Below are positions 10,058 to 19,980 of a stretch of DNA of 64,000 bases, piece after piece (positions within the stretch are counted from its first letter, which is position 1; each line of letters begins with the position of its first letter). Both the position numbers and the translations under genes were made by a program. Under the pieces are notes generated by a model. That model ran no database searches. It saw nothing but the letters and a program-made list of their open reading frames with translations, and was not told the origin of the DNA. This stretch comes from Fonsecaea monophora. Taxonomy: Eukaryota > Ascomycota > Eurotiomycetes > Chaetothyriales > Herpotrichiellaceae. Location: the NCBI RefSeq assembly GCF_001642475.1, contig NW_019173956.1, positions 1 to 64,000 on the forward strand, written 5' to 3'.

Positions 10058-11491
10058 TCAACGATGAGCCAATCCTCTGTTCAACGCCACATTTCGGCCC
10101 ATCTCCTCCTCATCCTGGTCGCGGAACTCGATTCCCAACTCATCGAGGCCGTCGCTGCTCATGGACCCTCCCAGTAACGACCCCACCCTCCGCATCATGC
10201 CGATGCTTCTTCGCACTCTGTGGCCTCGCCCGCCATCATCATGCGCATTCTGGTGATCCTTGGGTCCGCTTACAATCGCTGCGGCGACTTCTCCGCCGCC
10301 GCCGCCGCCACCACCACCATGATGACCGTGGTGGAGAAAGTGATGATGATGATGTGGAGAATCCTGAGCATTCTGCTGATCGTCAGAATGTTCTTTTCTC
10401 CACTTGGCAAACGTGCTGCTCTTCCTCCCCTTCTTCAAATCCTGCGCGAGGGTGGCACTAGGTTGAGGCGGCCAGTTTCCTTCGGACTTCCAGCCTTCCA
10501 CCAAGGCGGGGATCATGTGACATAGAGGAATGGGCACGTTGGGTGTGAGGCCTTGGACCACAATTTTCGAGTAGATGGTAGGGTATGCTGAGGGTTTTAT
10601 GCGCTCGCGAATGATATTGTCCTGGGGAAGTATGGGCGGATAAATGGGAATCCATGGACCAGGTTCCGTGGACGAGGGCGAAGTCGGTAGCGGCGACAAC
10701 GGTGGTTGGGACGTCGAGGAAGGCGAGAGAGGCTCCGCGGTGGTATTGGTGGTGGTGCGTGTTGCCGATGCGGCTTCGACACTATCTGCGCTCGAGGACT
10801 CTGGCGTAGGTGACGCCGGTGACCCTGGCCAGCTTGTTGAACCCCCATCCGTAGAATTGGGCAGGTCACCCTTGTGTCCCGTAAAGACTTGGGAGAGGCG
10901 AGACTTATATGAAGCTCTTTTCGTTGCCGATGATGGCCGTCGTTCGGTCGGTTTGGTGCTGTTCGGTTTCTGTTGCAGGGCTCCCGTCCAGGCGTCACGC
11001 CTCTCAATCCAGGTCCTTAACCCCTCATTCCAACACATTTCGTCCTCTTGCATCTTTCTGCGTTTTCTCCTGCGCTCAGCAATCACTGCCCCCACGGCCT
11101 CAGGGCTTTCAAACTTGTACGGGTCGCTTCTCGCGCGACGCCGGGAGGCCAACTCTTCAAGTTCCAGGTCGGATTGAGCCTCTTCCCGTAAGCGGTATGT
11201 GAGAGGCTCGCGGTGAGGGATGGGGGATCTGCCGCCATCATTGACAAGGGGTGTAGGCGACGGAGGCGGAGGCCATTCCCAGTCGTCTTGCACCATAGAC
11301 AGGACCATCCGCCGGGCGGCTCGAGTGGCCTCTGTCCTTGATGTCGGGTCGGTCGGAGAAGGAGATGTGGGATCGGAGCTGTAAGAGCTGGCGTTTGAGC
11401 TTTTTCGTAGACGTTGGGTCAGAGTGTGGAAAAAGGGCGCAGAGGCATGGCTGTGGCCATCAAGAGATGGTCGAGGCGATGATTGGGCCAT
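10058..11491 (-). CDS. Gag1-like clamp domain protein
   Basis: An intronless frame of 477 aa from an ATG. The N-terminal part has MVLSMVQDDWEWPPPPSPTP, and the centre has PIYPPILPQDNIIRERIKP followed by PLCHMIPALVEGWKSEGNWPP. Together these match the fungal Gag1-like clamp (DUF4050-type) family, whose members have a short conserved core embedded in disordered sequence. A helix rich in Arg/Lys (ERRRKRRKMQ) lies between. Near the C-terminus is an odd low-complexity stretch, HHHHHFLHHGHH followed by nine glycines, encoded by a GCC/CAC-rich tract at about 10288-10350. The biochemical role of the family is not established. It converges with the 2EXR-like gene. Confidence 0.8.
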   Translation of the reverse strand: MAQSSPRPSLDGHSHASAPFFHTLTQRLRKSSNASSYSSDPTSPSPTDPTSRTEATRAARRMVLSMVQDDWEWPPPPSPTPLVNDGGRSPIPHREPLTYRLREEAQSDLELEELASRRRARSDPYKFESPEAVGAVIAERRRKRRKMQEDEMCWNEGLRTWIERRDAWTGALQQKPNSTKPTERRPSSATKRASYKSRLSQVFTGHKGDLPNSTDGGSTSWPGSPASPTPESSSADSVEAASATRTTTNTTAEPLSPSSTSQPPLSPLPTSPSSTEPGPWIPIYPPILPQDNIIRERIKPSAYPTIYSKIVVQGLTPNVPIPLCHMIPALVEGWKSEGNWPPQPSATLAQDLKKGRKSSTFAKWRKEHSDDQQNAQDSPHHHHHFLHHGHHGGGGGGGGGEVAAAIVSGPKDHQNAHDDGGRGHRVRRSIGMMRRVGSLLGGSMSSDGLDELGIEFRDQDEEEMGRNVALNRGLAHR

Positions 11492-13174
11492 GGGAAGGTC
11501 CCCAAAGGAAGGATATAGCGGAGAGTTCTGAGGAGGTGGTTTTACGAAACTCTGAGTCGTCTATATGGCGTGCAGATGCTTGAAGATGGATAGATATTCA
11601 CGAAATTTGAACTCAGAGAACAACAACGAGGAGGAGAGAGAGGTGTGGAGTGTTGTGTGAGGAGGAGGTTTGAAAAAGCACGCAACTCACACGAGCAGAC
11701 ACAGGCAGGGCGAATGACCAGACATGGGCAGTGGATGCGTTCGCAACGAAGCCTATTAGCAAGGCGAAAGAAATCCGAAGAGCACGGCCACGCTAAGTTT
11801 GTGGGCATTTGTGGGCACCTGGATAATGTGGCTCATCAGGCTGCTAGACTGGCGTGACTGGCCACTGCTAGCGAGGGGGTAGGGGCCAATGCCCAGTGTC
11901 CAGGCCCCAGTAATAAGTATCTTACAGGCACCTGGACTCCCTCTAAGCACCCAATCGCCTGGAGCGAACCGGGTCCTTCGGCTGATCCGCAATGGGCCTT
12001 CTAGACCCCCCAAAGCGGCAATGCTTTGTTGGAAACTAAGAGCCACAAGCGCCAGGGATTACGCAAGCGTCACCCGGGGTAAATGGTTTAAGCTTTACAA
12101 TACTCGTAGGGGTGAAATGGCGTTCGCGGCGCCCAGACCTGCAAAATCCGGGGAACCAGGTACCCTGTCGGATCAAGCCCCTTGCTGCTCAAGCGGCGAC
12201 TTGACCGATCCCTTGGGTTGATACTGACGGGTATTGAGCGCACAGGCACAACGGAAAACCAGACTTCAAGGGGATAGCTAGATGATGCGTAGGACGAGAA
12301 TGATATTGCTAGTTCTGAAAACGGACAACGCATTCAGTCACGTACCTATGCTGACAAGTGATGGGGGGTGCAAAACATAGCTGCGAGTTCTCCGCAGTAA
12401 CTTAATCGCGGACCGAATGAGTGATATACTCGTAAACTAACCCTTTAATCGCCTTCGTCCGAGCAGTAAAGTGGAAAAGCTCTGAAAAGAGTGGCTCTGG
12501 TGCTGGAATCCTTCATGATATACGAGGAGTCGGAATGCTCACAGTTTGTAAGCCCCATACTATTCCACTTTCGGCTAGTACATTTTTCTGCCCGCGCTTT
12601 TCTATTTTCCAGTAAACTACGAGGACTACTGCCATACGTCCCTGTACCTCTAGTCCGCCAGTCCGCCATACATGCGGCTACACGAGTAGCAACAATCAAG
12701 GCACAATATGACGGCCGGATTTGACGGATTGCACTCGCAACTTCTACAAGAGATGCATCTCCCCAACGCAATCCACATTTTCGACCAAATATACCCCCCT
12801 CCGCATTGCGATTGATCCTCTCCCCCAAAGCGTCGTGGCCTCACGAGAATCCGCTGGAAAATATGCAACCGACATGACATTACATTTGTACGTTGGCATG
12901 TACAAAAGAAGAAAAACGAGTCATTATCCAACCTCATCAAACTGGCCACTTTGGATTGTCCAGTGCGCATGAGGGATCCAGCCATCCAGCATTCTTGTAA
13001 TCTCCCATGACAGCCCCAACCGTTCAGACTCGCCTCCACCCTGGACCTGATCTGCTGTGGTTCTGTGCAACCCATGGGTCTGGTGTCCTGGCTGAACCAC
13101 CCTCTGCTTGTTCTCTGGGAAATCCCCCCTTGCGAAAATCCATAAGGGAAGAAAAGAACCGTCATTCCTAGCTG
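11492..13174. other. Long intergenic region, no gene supported
   Basis: These 1.7 kb lie upstream of the Gag1-clamp gene and downstream of the small membrane-protein gene. Frames of up to 171 codons occur on both strands but lack domains, and the longest (minus strand 12650-13165) has no recognisable feature. No tRNA-like A/B box pair was recognised by eye. Confidence 0.5.
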
Positions 13175-13813
13175 CTACACCTCCCTAACCCTGAAGACTA
13201 CCCTCCCGGATTCCTCGTCTGTTCTGTTGTTCCTAGTCATGGTCCCCATCGCACTCATCCATTCCTGCGACAACTTGGACCGGTAAGATGGGGCGCGTGA
13301 TGATCCCGGTGTTGGGCCCAGGTCGAACAATCCCTCCAGCACGTCGCTGCTGAACTGGTTGGTCGGCTCATAAAGAGGTAAGGTGTCCTTTGAATTTGGC
13401 CGGAGGTACACCCGCTGGGGTCGCGTGATGACTCCTGCGCCCACGGAAGAGGAAGGGTGTTGCGTCGGAAGTCCATCGGCACCGATGCTAAGACTGTCAT
13501 TGTCGCTACTATAATAACGATGATAATGACCGTGCGACGGCAGCGGAAGGTGGGAGATGGGCGTTCGTGACGCTGGCCGCATTCCCAGACAGCGTCTCAC
13601 GTGCTGGAGCCAGAAAGGTGATGCGAGGTAAGAGTATCGGGCGATCCAGGCGAAGCAGACGATGGCGCAGATGGAGATTCCGACGATAGCGCCAGGAGAG
13701 TGACGACCGTCATTGGTGTTGAGCGGCTGACTGTAACCGTGAGTGTGAGTAGGCGCGGCGCCGAACACGACGGTGCTTGGGGACGGTAGGATCGGTTGTG
13801 CTGGACTGGGCAT
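13175..13813 (-). CDS. Small single-pass membrane protein, unknown function
   Basis: 212 aa from the ATG at 13813 (the frame upstream offers only GTG). After about 40 Ser/Pro/His-rich residues there is one strong hydrophobic helix, AIVGISICAIVCFAWIARY. A His/Tyr/Ser-rich tail follows (PSHGHYHRYYSSDNDSL), then a segment with LYEPTNQFSSDVLEG and a basic end. There is no clear cleavable signal, so it is probably a type III or tail-in single-span protein. I do not recognise the family. The short N-terminus may mean a missing upstream exon: a CAG lies a few bases before the ATG. Confidence 0.6.
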   Translation of the reverse strand: MPSPAQPILPSPSTVVFGAAPTHTHGYSQPLNTNDGRHSPGAIVGISICAIVCFAWIARYSYLASPFWLQHVRRCLGMRPASRTPISHLPLPSHGHYHRYYSSDNDSLSIGADGLPTQHPSSSVGAGVITRPQRVYLRPNSKDTLPLYEPTNQFSSDVLEGLFDLGPTPGSSRAPSYRSKLSQEWMSAMGTMTRNNRTDEESGRVVFRVREV

Positions 13814-14302
13814 GTTTCTGCGCACAGGTGGGTGTCGTTGTTGTCGTCGTCGTCGCGCTTCAAGTGGCGACTAAGCGAGGTTGGGATGTAACAAGATTGA
13901 CTTGCGAGGCAGATCTCAGACCTTTTTTGGCGGACTGTTTGGAGGAAGTGGACAGAATTTCACCACAGTCGGTGTCGGTGCCGGCAGAAGTGACGACTGA
14001 ATCAGGAACAAACCGACCTTACCAACCACGAAAACGTATTGTGGATTCGATTTCGATTGCACTCACCACCTTCTCACTCGACCGTTGCATTTCACCTGCT
14101 GTCCTACTTCCGCCAGTTCTGTCCAGACAGACAAGACAGACAGACATGCCGATGTCCAGAGATACATCCGTCTTTTCCTGTTCCCATCTCCTCTTTTCGG
14201 GCCAGTTCGAGAGAGAAACCCTGATGTCAGCGTAGGCTGCCGCAGGCATCGACATCATCAGACATCGATGCTCATGTTAATTTTTATTGTAAATGCCTAG
14301 AC

Positions 14303-14330
14303 GCGATGCGCGATGCGCGATTCGTGATGC
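14303..14330. repeat. Four tandem 7-mers (GCGATGC type)
   Basis: The units are GCGATGC, GCGATGC, GCGATTC and GTGATGC. The first two are identical and the last two each carry one change. Confidence 0.85.
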
Positions 14331-14551
14331 AATGTGTGATGTTGCGGTCAGTCACTGTAGAAAATATCTCGAGTCACTACAAGTACCTCGTGCCCAAGGA
14401 GAGTCGTTACTTGGTCTCTCTCTCACTCACTGACTCACTCCTCACGAGCGGGTAACACATTGTGATGGGTTGAACCCAGAAGGAGGCTCGGTTCTGACGA
14501 ACCAGCGCCAAGACTAACGACAGGACTAACGCCACCTCCTGATTGGCTAAA

Positions 14552-14576
14552 TTTGCCTGTACATTGTACAGGCAAA
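14552..14576. promoter_or_regulatory. Perfect 25-bp palindrome flanked by ATTGG boxes
   Basis: The arms TTTGCCTGTACA and TGTACAGGCAAA are exact reverse complements around a single T. CCTGATTGG (an inverted CCAAT box) occurs on both sides, at about 14538 and 14587. The symmetry suggests a binding site for a dimeric factor, but no target gene is adjacent: the nearest start codons are more than 700 bp away. Confidence 0.6.
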
Positions 14577-14773
14577 AGGGCAGCTTCCTGATTGGACGAG
14601 GCACGTACCGTGCAAGGGATACCGAATCCTGGCAAGCTGAGACACCGTACGCAAGGGAAGGTAAGGAAGAGAGACAAAAGGCAAGGGAAACGTAAGGCGT
14701 GTACGAAAGAGGAAGGACAAGGGAGAAAGGGGAAGACATTGAGTATCCCTTGCGGAGGAGCGTACGATATAAG

Positions 14774-14807
14774 GAGAGAAGGAGGGGACATTATTCCTCC
14801 TTCTCTC
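14774..14807. repeat. Hairpin-forming inverted repeat, 12-bp arms
   Basis: GAGAGAAGGAGG and CCTCCTTCTCTC flank a 10-base loop. The arms are purine-rich and pyrimidine-rich respectively. A TATAAG-like sequence lies just upstream at about 14768. Confidence 0.7.
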
Positions 14808-15376
14808 TCCTCAGATTTATCCTCCTTGTTACTAGGTTGGCTAGCTAGTTACAGAACTCTTTCCAAACCCTTACACACATCACATCATATCACATCACAG
14901 CATGTCGTGAAAGGGTACCTGTCTACCAATCTACCTATTTACCTACCTCTAGGTCATTAAACTAGAGCGGCGGAAGAATGAAACAACGAAAGAGAGCGTG
15001 AATCACTCAACATTTCCAGACTGTTACACCGTAAGACTGAATAACCCTGAAAATGTCCTGTCTTGCCTTGTCCCTCACGTCTCTCGACCTAGGTCGTCTA
15101 CACCTTACGGTCCTTGGGAGTTGAAACAAAACAAATCCAACAAAGAATCTCTGTTTCTTGATTGGTTGGTCAGTTGGACATCTTCGTAAACTTCTATCAT
15201 AAACAGGAACAATAAGATCACAATCAATGCCGTCCAGAATCACAAGATGGCATTGTGCCTTTTCTTTTTCTTGCGGACTTCTCTTTTTTTTTTCCCAATG
15301 TGCCCCTTCTAGAAATCTTTATCTCTGTCTTAGACCAAGACGGTCCAAGGTGGTAGTAGCAATGACGCTGCCGCAA

Positions 15377-15400
15377 TCCTCCTCCTCCTCCTCCTCCTCC
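15377..15400. repeat. (TCC)8 microsatellite
   Basis: Eight TCC triplets lie a few bases beyond the BST1 stop codon, in its presumed 3' UTR (GGA repeats in the transcript). Confidence 0.9.
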
Positions 15401-15407
15401 TTCTCAT

Positions 15408-18400
15408 CTAGGTAGGGATCCGTTTCTGGTACGTGGAGAAATGAAGCAAGACCAGCCACAAGGCAATGATGTTCGCAATGTAATGTAATCTGTACGCATA
15501 AGTCATGCCGTACAACGCCGCATAGACCGCCAGGACGAAAAACAACAGGTTGGTGGCCCATCTGAAGGACCGCACAGATGGCACCATCTTCCCACTCGAC
15601 AGGGTTTCCACCAACAGGATAAAGGGCATTATGGACAACACGTTGTGATGTGATGAGAACGGTGTCAGCCAGTGCACCGCCAAATTATGGATCCAAACAA
15701 CTAGGACCGGAAGATTAATCGGCAAGACCCAGAGCATTAGAATGAGTATCGAATACGTGTAGTTGAAGAAATTATGTGCCGGCCCAGATCTCGAATCTTT
15801 GGCGTGGCGCAACGCCCGTGCGCAGGTAAAGACTTGTACAATGCAAGCCACCACGTAGGCGAACGGGTAAGGAATGATTGTCGCTACCAGGAACAGGAGC
15901 ACTGCCGTGTTGATGGCTCGACGACGCGGCGTACTTGCCACAAACCCGGGAGTCATGACCTTGTCGCCGTCGTCGGGTTTCATGTAGCGTTGCGAGACGA
16001 AATTGGATACTATGACAATAAAATGTAACAGTCCCAAGACGGCATAGTTGATCAAAACGCAAGCGCCCACACTCAGAAGGCCTGCCAGAGGGACAAGAAA
16101 CCAGAAGAATGTGTCTTGGGAACCCAGCAGAAGGTCGTTCTGCGCAAAGTCGACTACCGTCCCGTTGGCTTGAGCAGGACTGCTTGAAACAAGATTTGCC
16201 GAGCTCGCCGTGGTGAATGCGGTGGCAAAGAATGTCATGGATAGCATCAACACAGGGAGTGGCAGCCTCAAACTTTGGTCGAGGCTTTCGGAGAAGGAGA
16301 TGAAAACCCCCGAGTTGTCATAGACTCGAAATTGTTTCCGCAGGACCATTGCCACCACCAGCAGAGGGAAGACGGCAAAGACGGTGCGATATCTGATCAC
16401 AAGCTTGCCTAAGCTTCCCACCGGGTCCGCCCGCAAGCGAATCTCCAAGGAAGAATTGCAGGTTGGATCGGACCAGATCTGGAAGGCCACTCCTGCCTTG
16501 GACTCCCGGCCGTCAAGTGTAGGCGGCATAAAGGGGGCTACCCCATGAAGATTAACATCTCCTTGTTTGAAGTTGACAAAGTACTTGGACTCGTACGGGC
16601 TGTCAATGTGTTGCCTCAACAACGGCGTGAAGAGTTCTGTATCGGTCGTGCAACCGTGCTGGCGAATTTGGAGAGTGTACGCCAGTAGACTCGACCGGAT
16701 GGATGGCACCCGGATTTCCGTCACCAGAGGGCGGTTCGAAGGAAGCTCCAGATTCAATCCCCGAAGCAAGAGCATCGGTAGGCTCACATCAGAAGCGACG
16801 ACTGAGTCTGCCCCAGAAACAATTTCTGCATGGGCCCAGCCATGACTCCTTTCCGTGGCTTTGTCTATCATTGCAACAAACTGGTGGTCTTGAAGATCTC
16901 TCAAATCGTAGGTCAAATATGTAAACGGAGGCTGTTGCTCAAACGGGTATTGGGACAGCCGCGTCGAGGCAGGCAGTAGGATGGCGTCTCCCGCTGGTCT
17001 CTTGCAGGCAAGTCTCGTTGCGCTAGGATCACCGGGCGAGAGGTCAAACTGGATTGGCAGTGGTGTTGAAGTGAGCCCTCCAGCGAGTGGAAAGGCGGAA
17101 CAGAACAATATTTCCATCCTCTCGAAGCCACCTTGGTCATCCATCTGTTGATCCGTCAAGAGCGAGAAAATCTTCGAGGTAGAATTGTCCACGGAGGGAA
17201 TCGGCAGCAGGACTGCGGACATATGATCATTCACCCCAAAATGCCGGATGGTGACGTTGTCCTCCTTAGCCACGGCTGATCTGGTTCCATCACCAAGGGT
17301 CAAAAGCACCTCGTGTGGTGTATGACGCATGTTCTTTGGCGCATCATCTTCCAGGCCCGTCAAAAACCACTTCCGGAAGACTTTGATGCGCTCCACCCGT
17401 GGCTTGGTCTGTGCCGCTCGACGAACGTCGACCACATCATACAAAGACCTGATGATGACTTTTCGCATTTGATCGGCCCAAGTAATCGCCAAATGATCCA
17501 TCGCGGTCCAGACCCCTGGGATAGTGGAACTGAAGACGGTGAACCCGTGACTTTCTGGAACAAGCGAGGCAATGTTGGTATAGTCGGAAGGGACAGTGGT
17601 ATCCCGACCTCCTCCGGCGATAGAAATTAGAGTCGTATGCCATAAAGGATTGTTACTAGCCCACCGTTGCAGGTAAGCTTCTCGCCAGTAGTCGTTGACC
17701 TGTTGGTACAGTGAAACAACATCTGCGTCGAACGAGACTGGTGGTCGCGCATGAGGCGTCGACATGGTAATGATGGTGTTGACCGAATTGGCCTGATATT
17801 TGGGAGTCACAAGCACGGTGCGTGCGACAATCCCACCCATTGAATGTCCAATGAGGATAACAGAACTCGGATCTGGTAATTGGGAGTCGCGGCGGATGCG
17901 ATTACTGTCGACGTAGAGGGAGAGGATGTAGGCAATAGCTTCATTGACATATTCGGCTTGATCAAGCAGCGTCTGCCCGTGGAAGGCCGAGAGATCCTCG
18001 TTGAAATTGATAGTAAAGAAATCGAACGACCGCACCCCGGCTTTGATTGCCTCGGCGTCGTGGCGCAAGACGTTGTGAAAGTAGCGGGACGACTCGGACG
18101 AGAGAGACCGGACCTGCTTGTAACTCCCAGCATTTCCTGGGATGAACAGCACCGGAGCACCTCGCAACCCAATGTTATCCTTTGTGTATTCGTCGACCCC
18201 CTCTTCCCGATACAGATACAGCGAATATTTGGTTGCAAACCGCGAGTGTTCTGTGTCAAATCCCGAGAGCTTGATGTAGGTCGGAGCCATCATCGACATG
18301 ACACATCCTTGCGGGTCGACCTGTAACCGAAGGGACGAGCGAACGATGATAGCGAGCGACAGGAGGGCGAAAGCGGTCGTAATGAGGGTGAGAGGTCGCC

Positions 18401-18494
18401 ATGTCCACGGGCTTTGAGCTCGAATCTTGCGTAGACCTCGAACATCGGTGTCTGCGTGGCTGTCGCCCACCTCCTCCTTGGGCTTCAGCAGCAT
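15408..18494 (-). CDS. BST1: GPI inositol-deacylase (Bst1/PGAP1 family)
   Basis: An intronless frame of 1028 aa. The protein removes the acyl chain from inositol of GPI anchors in the ER, which allows GPI proteins to leave the ER and be quality-controlled. After a short cytosolic segment there is one membrane helix (ITTAFALLSLAIIV). Then comes the lumenal lipase domain with APVLFIPGNAGSYKQVRSL and the nucleophile elbow LIGHSMGG (Ser218). The last about 350 residues hold several hydrophobic spans (for example LPLPVLMLSMTFFATAFTT, VLFFVLAVYAALYGMTYAY). Length and order match yeast Bst1 and human PGAP1. The ORF runs open to 18578 but the only codon there is TTG; the first ATG is at 18494. An upstream short exon cannot be ruled out. 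Confidence 0.95.
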   Translation of the reverse strand: MLLKPKEEVGDSHADTDVRGLRKIRAQSPWTWRPLTLITTAFALLSLAIIVRSSLRLQVDPQGCVMSMMAPTYIKLSGFDTEHSRFATKYSLYLYREEGVDEYTKDNIGLRGAPVLFIPGNAGSYKQVRSLSSESSRYFHNVLRHDAEAIKAGVRSFDFFTINFNEDLSAFHGQTLLDQAEYVNEAIAYILSLYVDSNRIRRDSQLPDPSSVILIGHSMGGIVARTVLVTPKYQANSVNTIITMSTPHARPPVSFDADVVSLYQQVNDYWREAYLQRWASNNPLWHTTLISIAGGGRDTTVPSDYTNIASLVPESHGFTVFSSTIPGVWTAMDHLAITWADQMRKVIIRSLYDVVDVRRAAQTKPRVERIKVFRKWFLTGLEDDAPKNMRHTPHEVLLTLGDGTRSAVAKEDNVTIRHFGVNDHMSAVLLPIPSVDNSTSKIFSLLTDQQMDDQGGFERMEILFCSAFPLAGGLTSTPLPIQFDLSPGDPSATRLACKRPAGDAILLPASTRLSQYPFEQQPPFTYLTYDLRDLQDHQFVAMIDKATERSHGWAHAEIVSGADSVVASDVSLPMLLLRGLNLELPSNRPLVTEIRVPSIRSSLLAYTLQIRQHGCTTDTELFTPLLRQHIDSPYESKYFVNFKQGDVNLHGVAPFMPPTLDGRESKAGVAFQIWSDPTCNSSLEIRLRADPVGSLGKLVIRYRTVFAVFPLLVVAMVLRKQFRVYDNSGVFISFSESLDQSLRLPLPVLMLSMTFFATAFTTASSANLVSSSPAQANGTVVDFAQNDLLLGSQDTFFWFLVPLAGLLSVGACVLINYAVLGLLHFIVIVSNFVSQRYMKPDDGDKVMTPGFVASTPRRRAINTAVLLFLVATIIPYPFAYVVACIVQVFTCARALRHAKDSRSGPAHNFFNYTYSILILMLWVLPINLPVLVVWIHNLAVHWLTPFSSHHNVLSIMPFILLVETLSSGKMVPSVRSFRWATNLLFFVLAVYAALYGMTYAYRLHYIANIIALWLVLLHFSTYQKRIPT

Positions 18495-18993
18495 TGTTGC
18501 CGCATTGACGACTTGGCCCGAGCCAGGTTCTTTTTCTGTTGGAGAGGAGGAGGCAGAATCTGGTCTTAGGAGATTCAAGCAGAAACTTGGGGAGGCGAGA
18601 GGCTGGGCTGAGTGGTTACAATGGGCGGAACCGGAAAAACTAAAGATCCGGAAATGTTAATCCAATCAACGCCACTGGACACGCGTCTCCTTTTTCTTGA
18701 CGCTGATCCACTCTTTGCTGAGGCGCCGTTGACAGCCGTTGATCGACATGATAGGCCGAAGTCCACGTGATTCGGTTCGACTTCGGCTCAGCCTCGGCCT
18801 GAGACCTGAATTCTACGTCATCGAGTACAAACAACTAGAGACAACAATACGAGGCGGTGCTTTGCTGAAAACCAAAGGTCAAGATTGTACTGTATATTGA
18901 TTTCTCCCAACTCCTCTATCTCATCGCGCCTCAAGGTACAGATCACTAGCTAAATTTGGTCGGACACAGAAATCCCATCGCCCCCCCTCCGAT
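18495..18993. promoter_or_regulatory. BST1 upstream region / ADH 3' flank
   Basis: This 0.5-kb gap lies between the BST1 start and the end of the next minus-strand gene. It should contain the BST1 promoter and the ADH 3' UTR. No other feature was recognised. Confidence 0.5.
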
Positions 18994-19980
18994 CTATGCC
19001 ACAAGGACCCCTCTGTACCGCATCTGGCCGCTCTCTAAGATCTGAAAGGCTTCGTCGACGCCACCTTCAGTCAGCGGAAAGGTCTGGATGATGGGTTTCA
19101 AGTCGTGGACGGCCGCAAACTCGAGCATTTCCCGGTGGACCTGCCTCGCGGCCACGAGGCTACCCTGAACTTTCAGGCCGTTCATGACTATGGCCATATA
19201 CGGCATCTTGAGGTCTCCTGAGCTGACGGTGAGGGGGTAAATCGTGCCCGAGGGTGCCATGATGGGGAGGTACATGTCCCAGTTGGGTTGCGAGGCGGTC
19301 GTCACGAGCAAGTGGTCGATGGGCTGGGACACCTTGAGCTCCGTTTGGCCTTTGGTCGCATAGAATTCATGGGCGCCGAGCTTGAGCGCTTCCTCCCTCT
19401 TGCTGTCTGTGCCGGAGAAGACGGCCACTTTACACCCCATTGCCGCAGCAAATTGGATGGCCAGATGTCCGAGACCGCCCACGCCGATGACTCCGACACG
19501 GTCGGTGCTCTTGACCCCGTGGAGGTGGAGAGCGTTGAAGACGGTGGCTCCGCCACACATCAAGGGGGCCGCGTGCTCGGAGCTGATTTCTGGGGGGATC
19601 TTGAACAGGAAGTTCTCGACCCAGACGGCGTGGGTGCCCAAGGATCCCTGGTCGAAGTTGGCCGTGCCGTAATACTGCCGTTGAGAGCAAAAGGTTTCGG
19701 CGCCACGAAGGCATTGCTTGCACTGCCCGCAGGCGTTGTGGATGTATCCCCAACCGGCTCGGTCGCCCTTCTTGAACATGGTCACGTCCTTGCCAATGTC
19801 TTCGACAATGCCCACGCCTTCGTGACCAAGCCCCATGTCCATGTCCTTGTGATGGAGATCGGTACCACACAGGCCACTGTGCGTGATCTTGACGAGGACG
19901 TCATGCGGACCAATCTCGCGCTGGGAGGTGGCTTGGACGATGCCAGCCTTGCCGCCTTTGAAAACTGTGAACTCGACCAT
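18994..19980 (-). CDS. Zinc-dependent alcohol dehydrogenase (MDR, CAD-like)
   Basis: An intronless frame of 328 aa from an ATG. It oxidises alcohols or reduces aldehydes with NAD(P)H in the cytosol. The catalytic zinc site is visible as GLCGTDLHH plus LGHEG. The structural zinc lobe is complete (ACGQCKQCLRGAETFC). The Rossmann fold shows GVIGVGGLGHLAIQFA. The spacing between the first two catalytic ligands is short (KDMDMG), which is normal for fungal members of the cinnamyl-alcohol-dehydrogenase group. Substrate is not predictable. It lies 1.4 kb from the start of the metabolic cluster at 21-34 kb and could belong to its edge, but orientation and spacing give no proof. Confidence 0.92.
   Translation of the reverse strand: MVEFTVFKGGKAGIVQATSQREIGPHDVLVKITHSGLCGTDLHHKDMDMGLGHEGVGIVEDIGKDVTMFKKGDRAGWGYIHNACGQCKQCLRGAETFCSQRQYYGTANFDQGSLGTHAVWVENFLFKIPPEISSEHAAPLMCGGATVFNALHLHGVKSTDRVGVIGVGGLGHLAIQFAAAMGCKVAVFSGTDSKREEALKLGAHEFYATKGQTELKVSQPIDHLLVTTASQPNWDMYLPIMAPSGTIYPLTVSSGDLKMPYMAIVMNGLKVQGSLVAARQVHREMLEFAAVHDLKPIIQTFPLTEGGVDEAFQILESGQMRYRGVLVA

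Larger units (their letters stand above)
13814..15407. other. Intergenic region with inverted repeats
   Basis: No gene is supported in this 1.6 kb between the small membrane-protein gene and the 3' end of BST1. It contains a 7-mer tandem array, a perfect 12-bp-arm palindrome between two ATTGG boxes, a small GCACG/CGTGC inverted repeat at 14601-14613, a 12-bp-arm hairpin, and a TCC run. The cluster of structures in 14.3-14.8 kb is discussed under findings. Confidence 0.6.

Noticed and set aside
11492..13174. Possible tRNA or small RNA gene in the 1.7-kb gap
   Set aside because: I looked by eye for B-box-like GGTTCRA sequences with a suitably spaced A box and acceptor stem and found none. A covariance search (tRNAscan-SE) would settle it.
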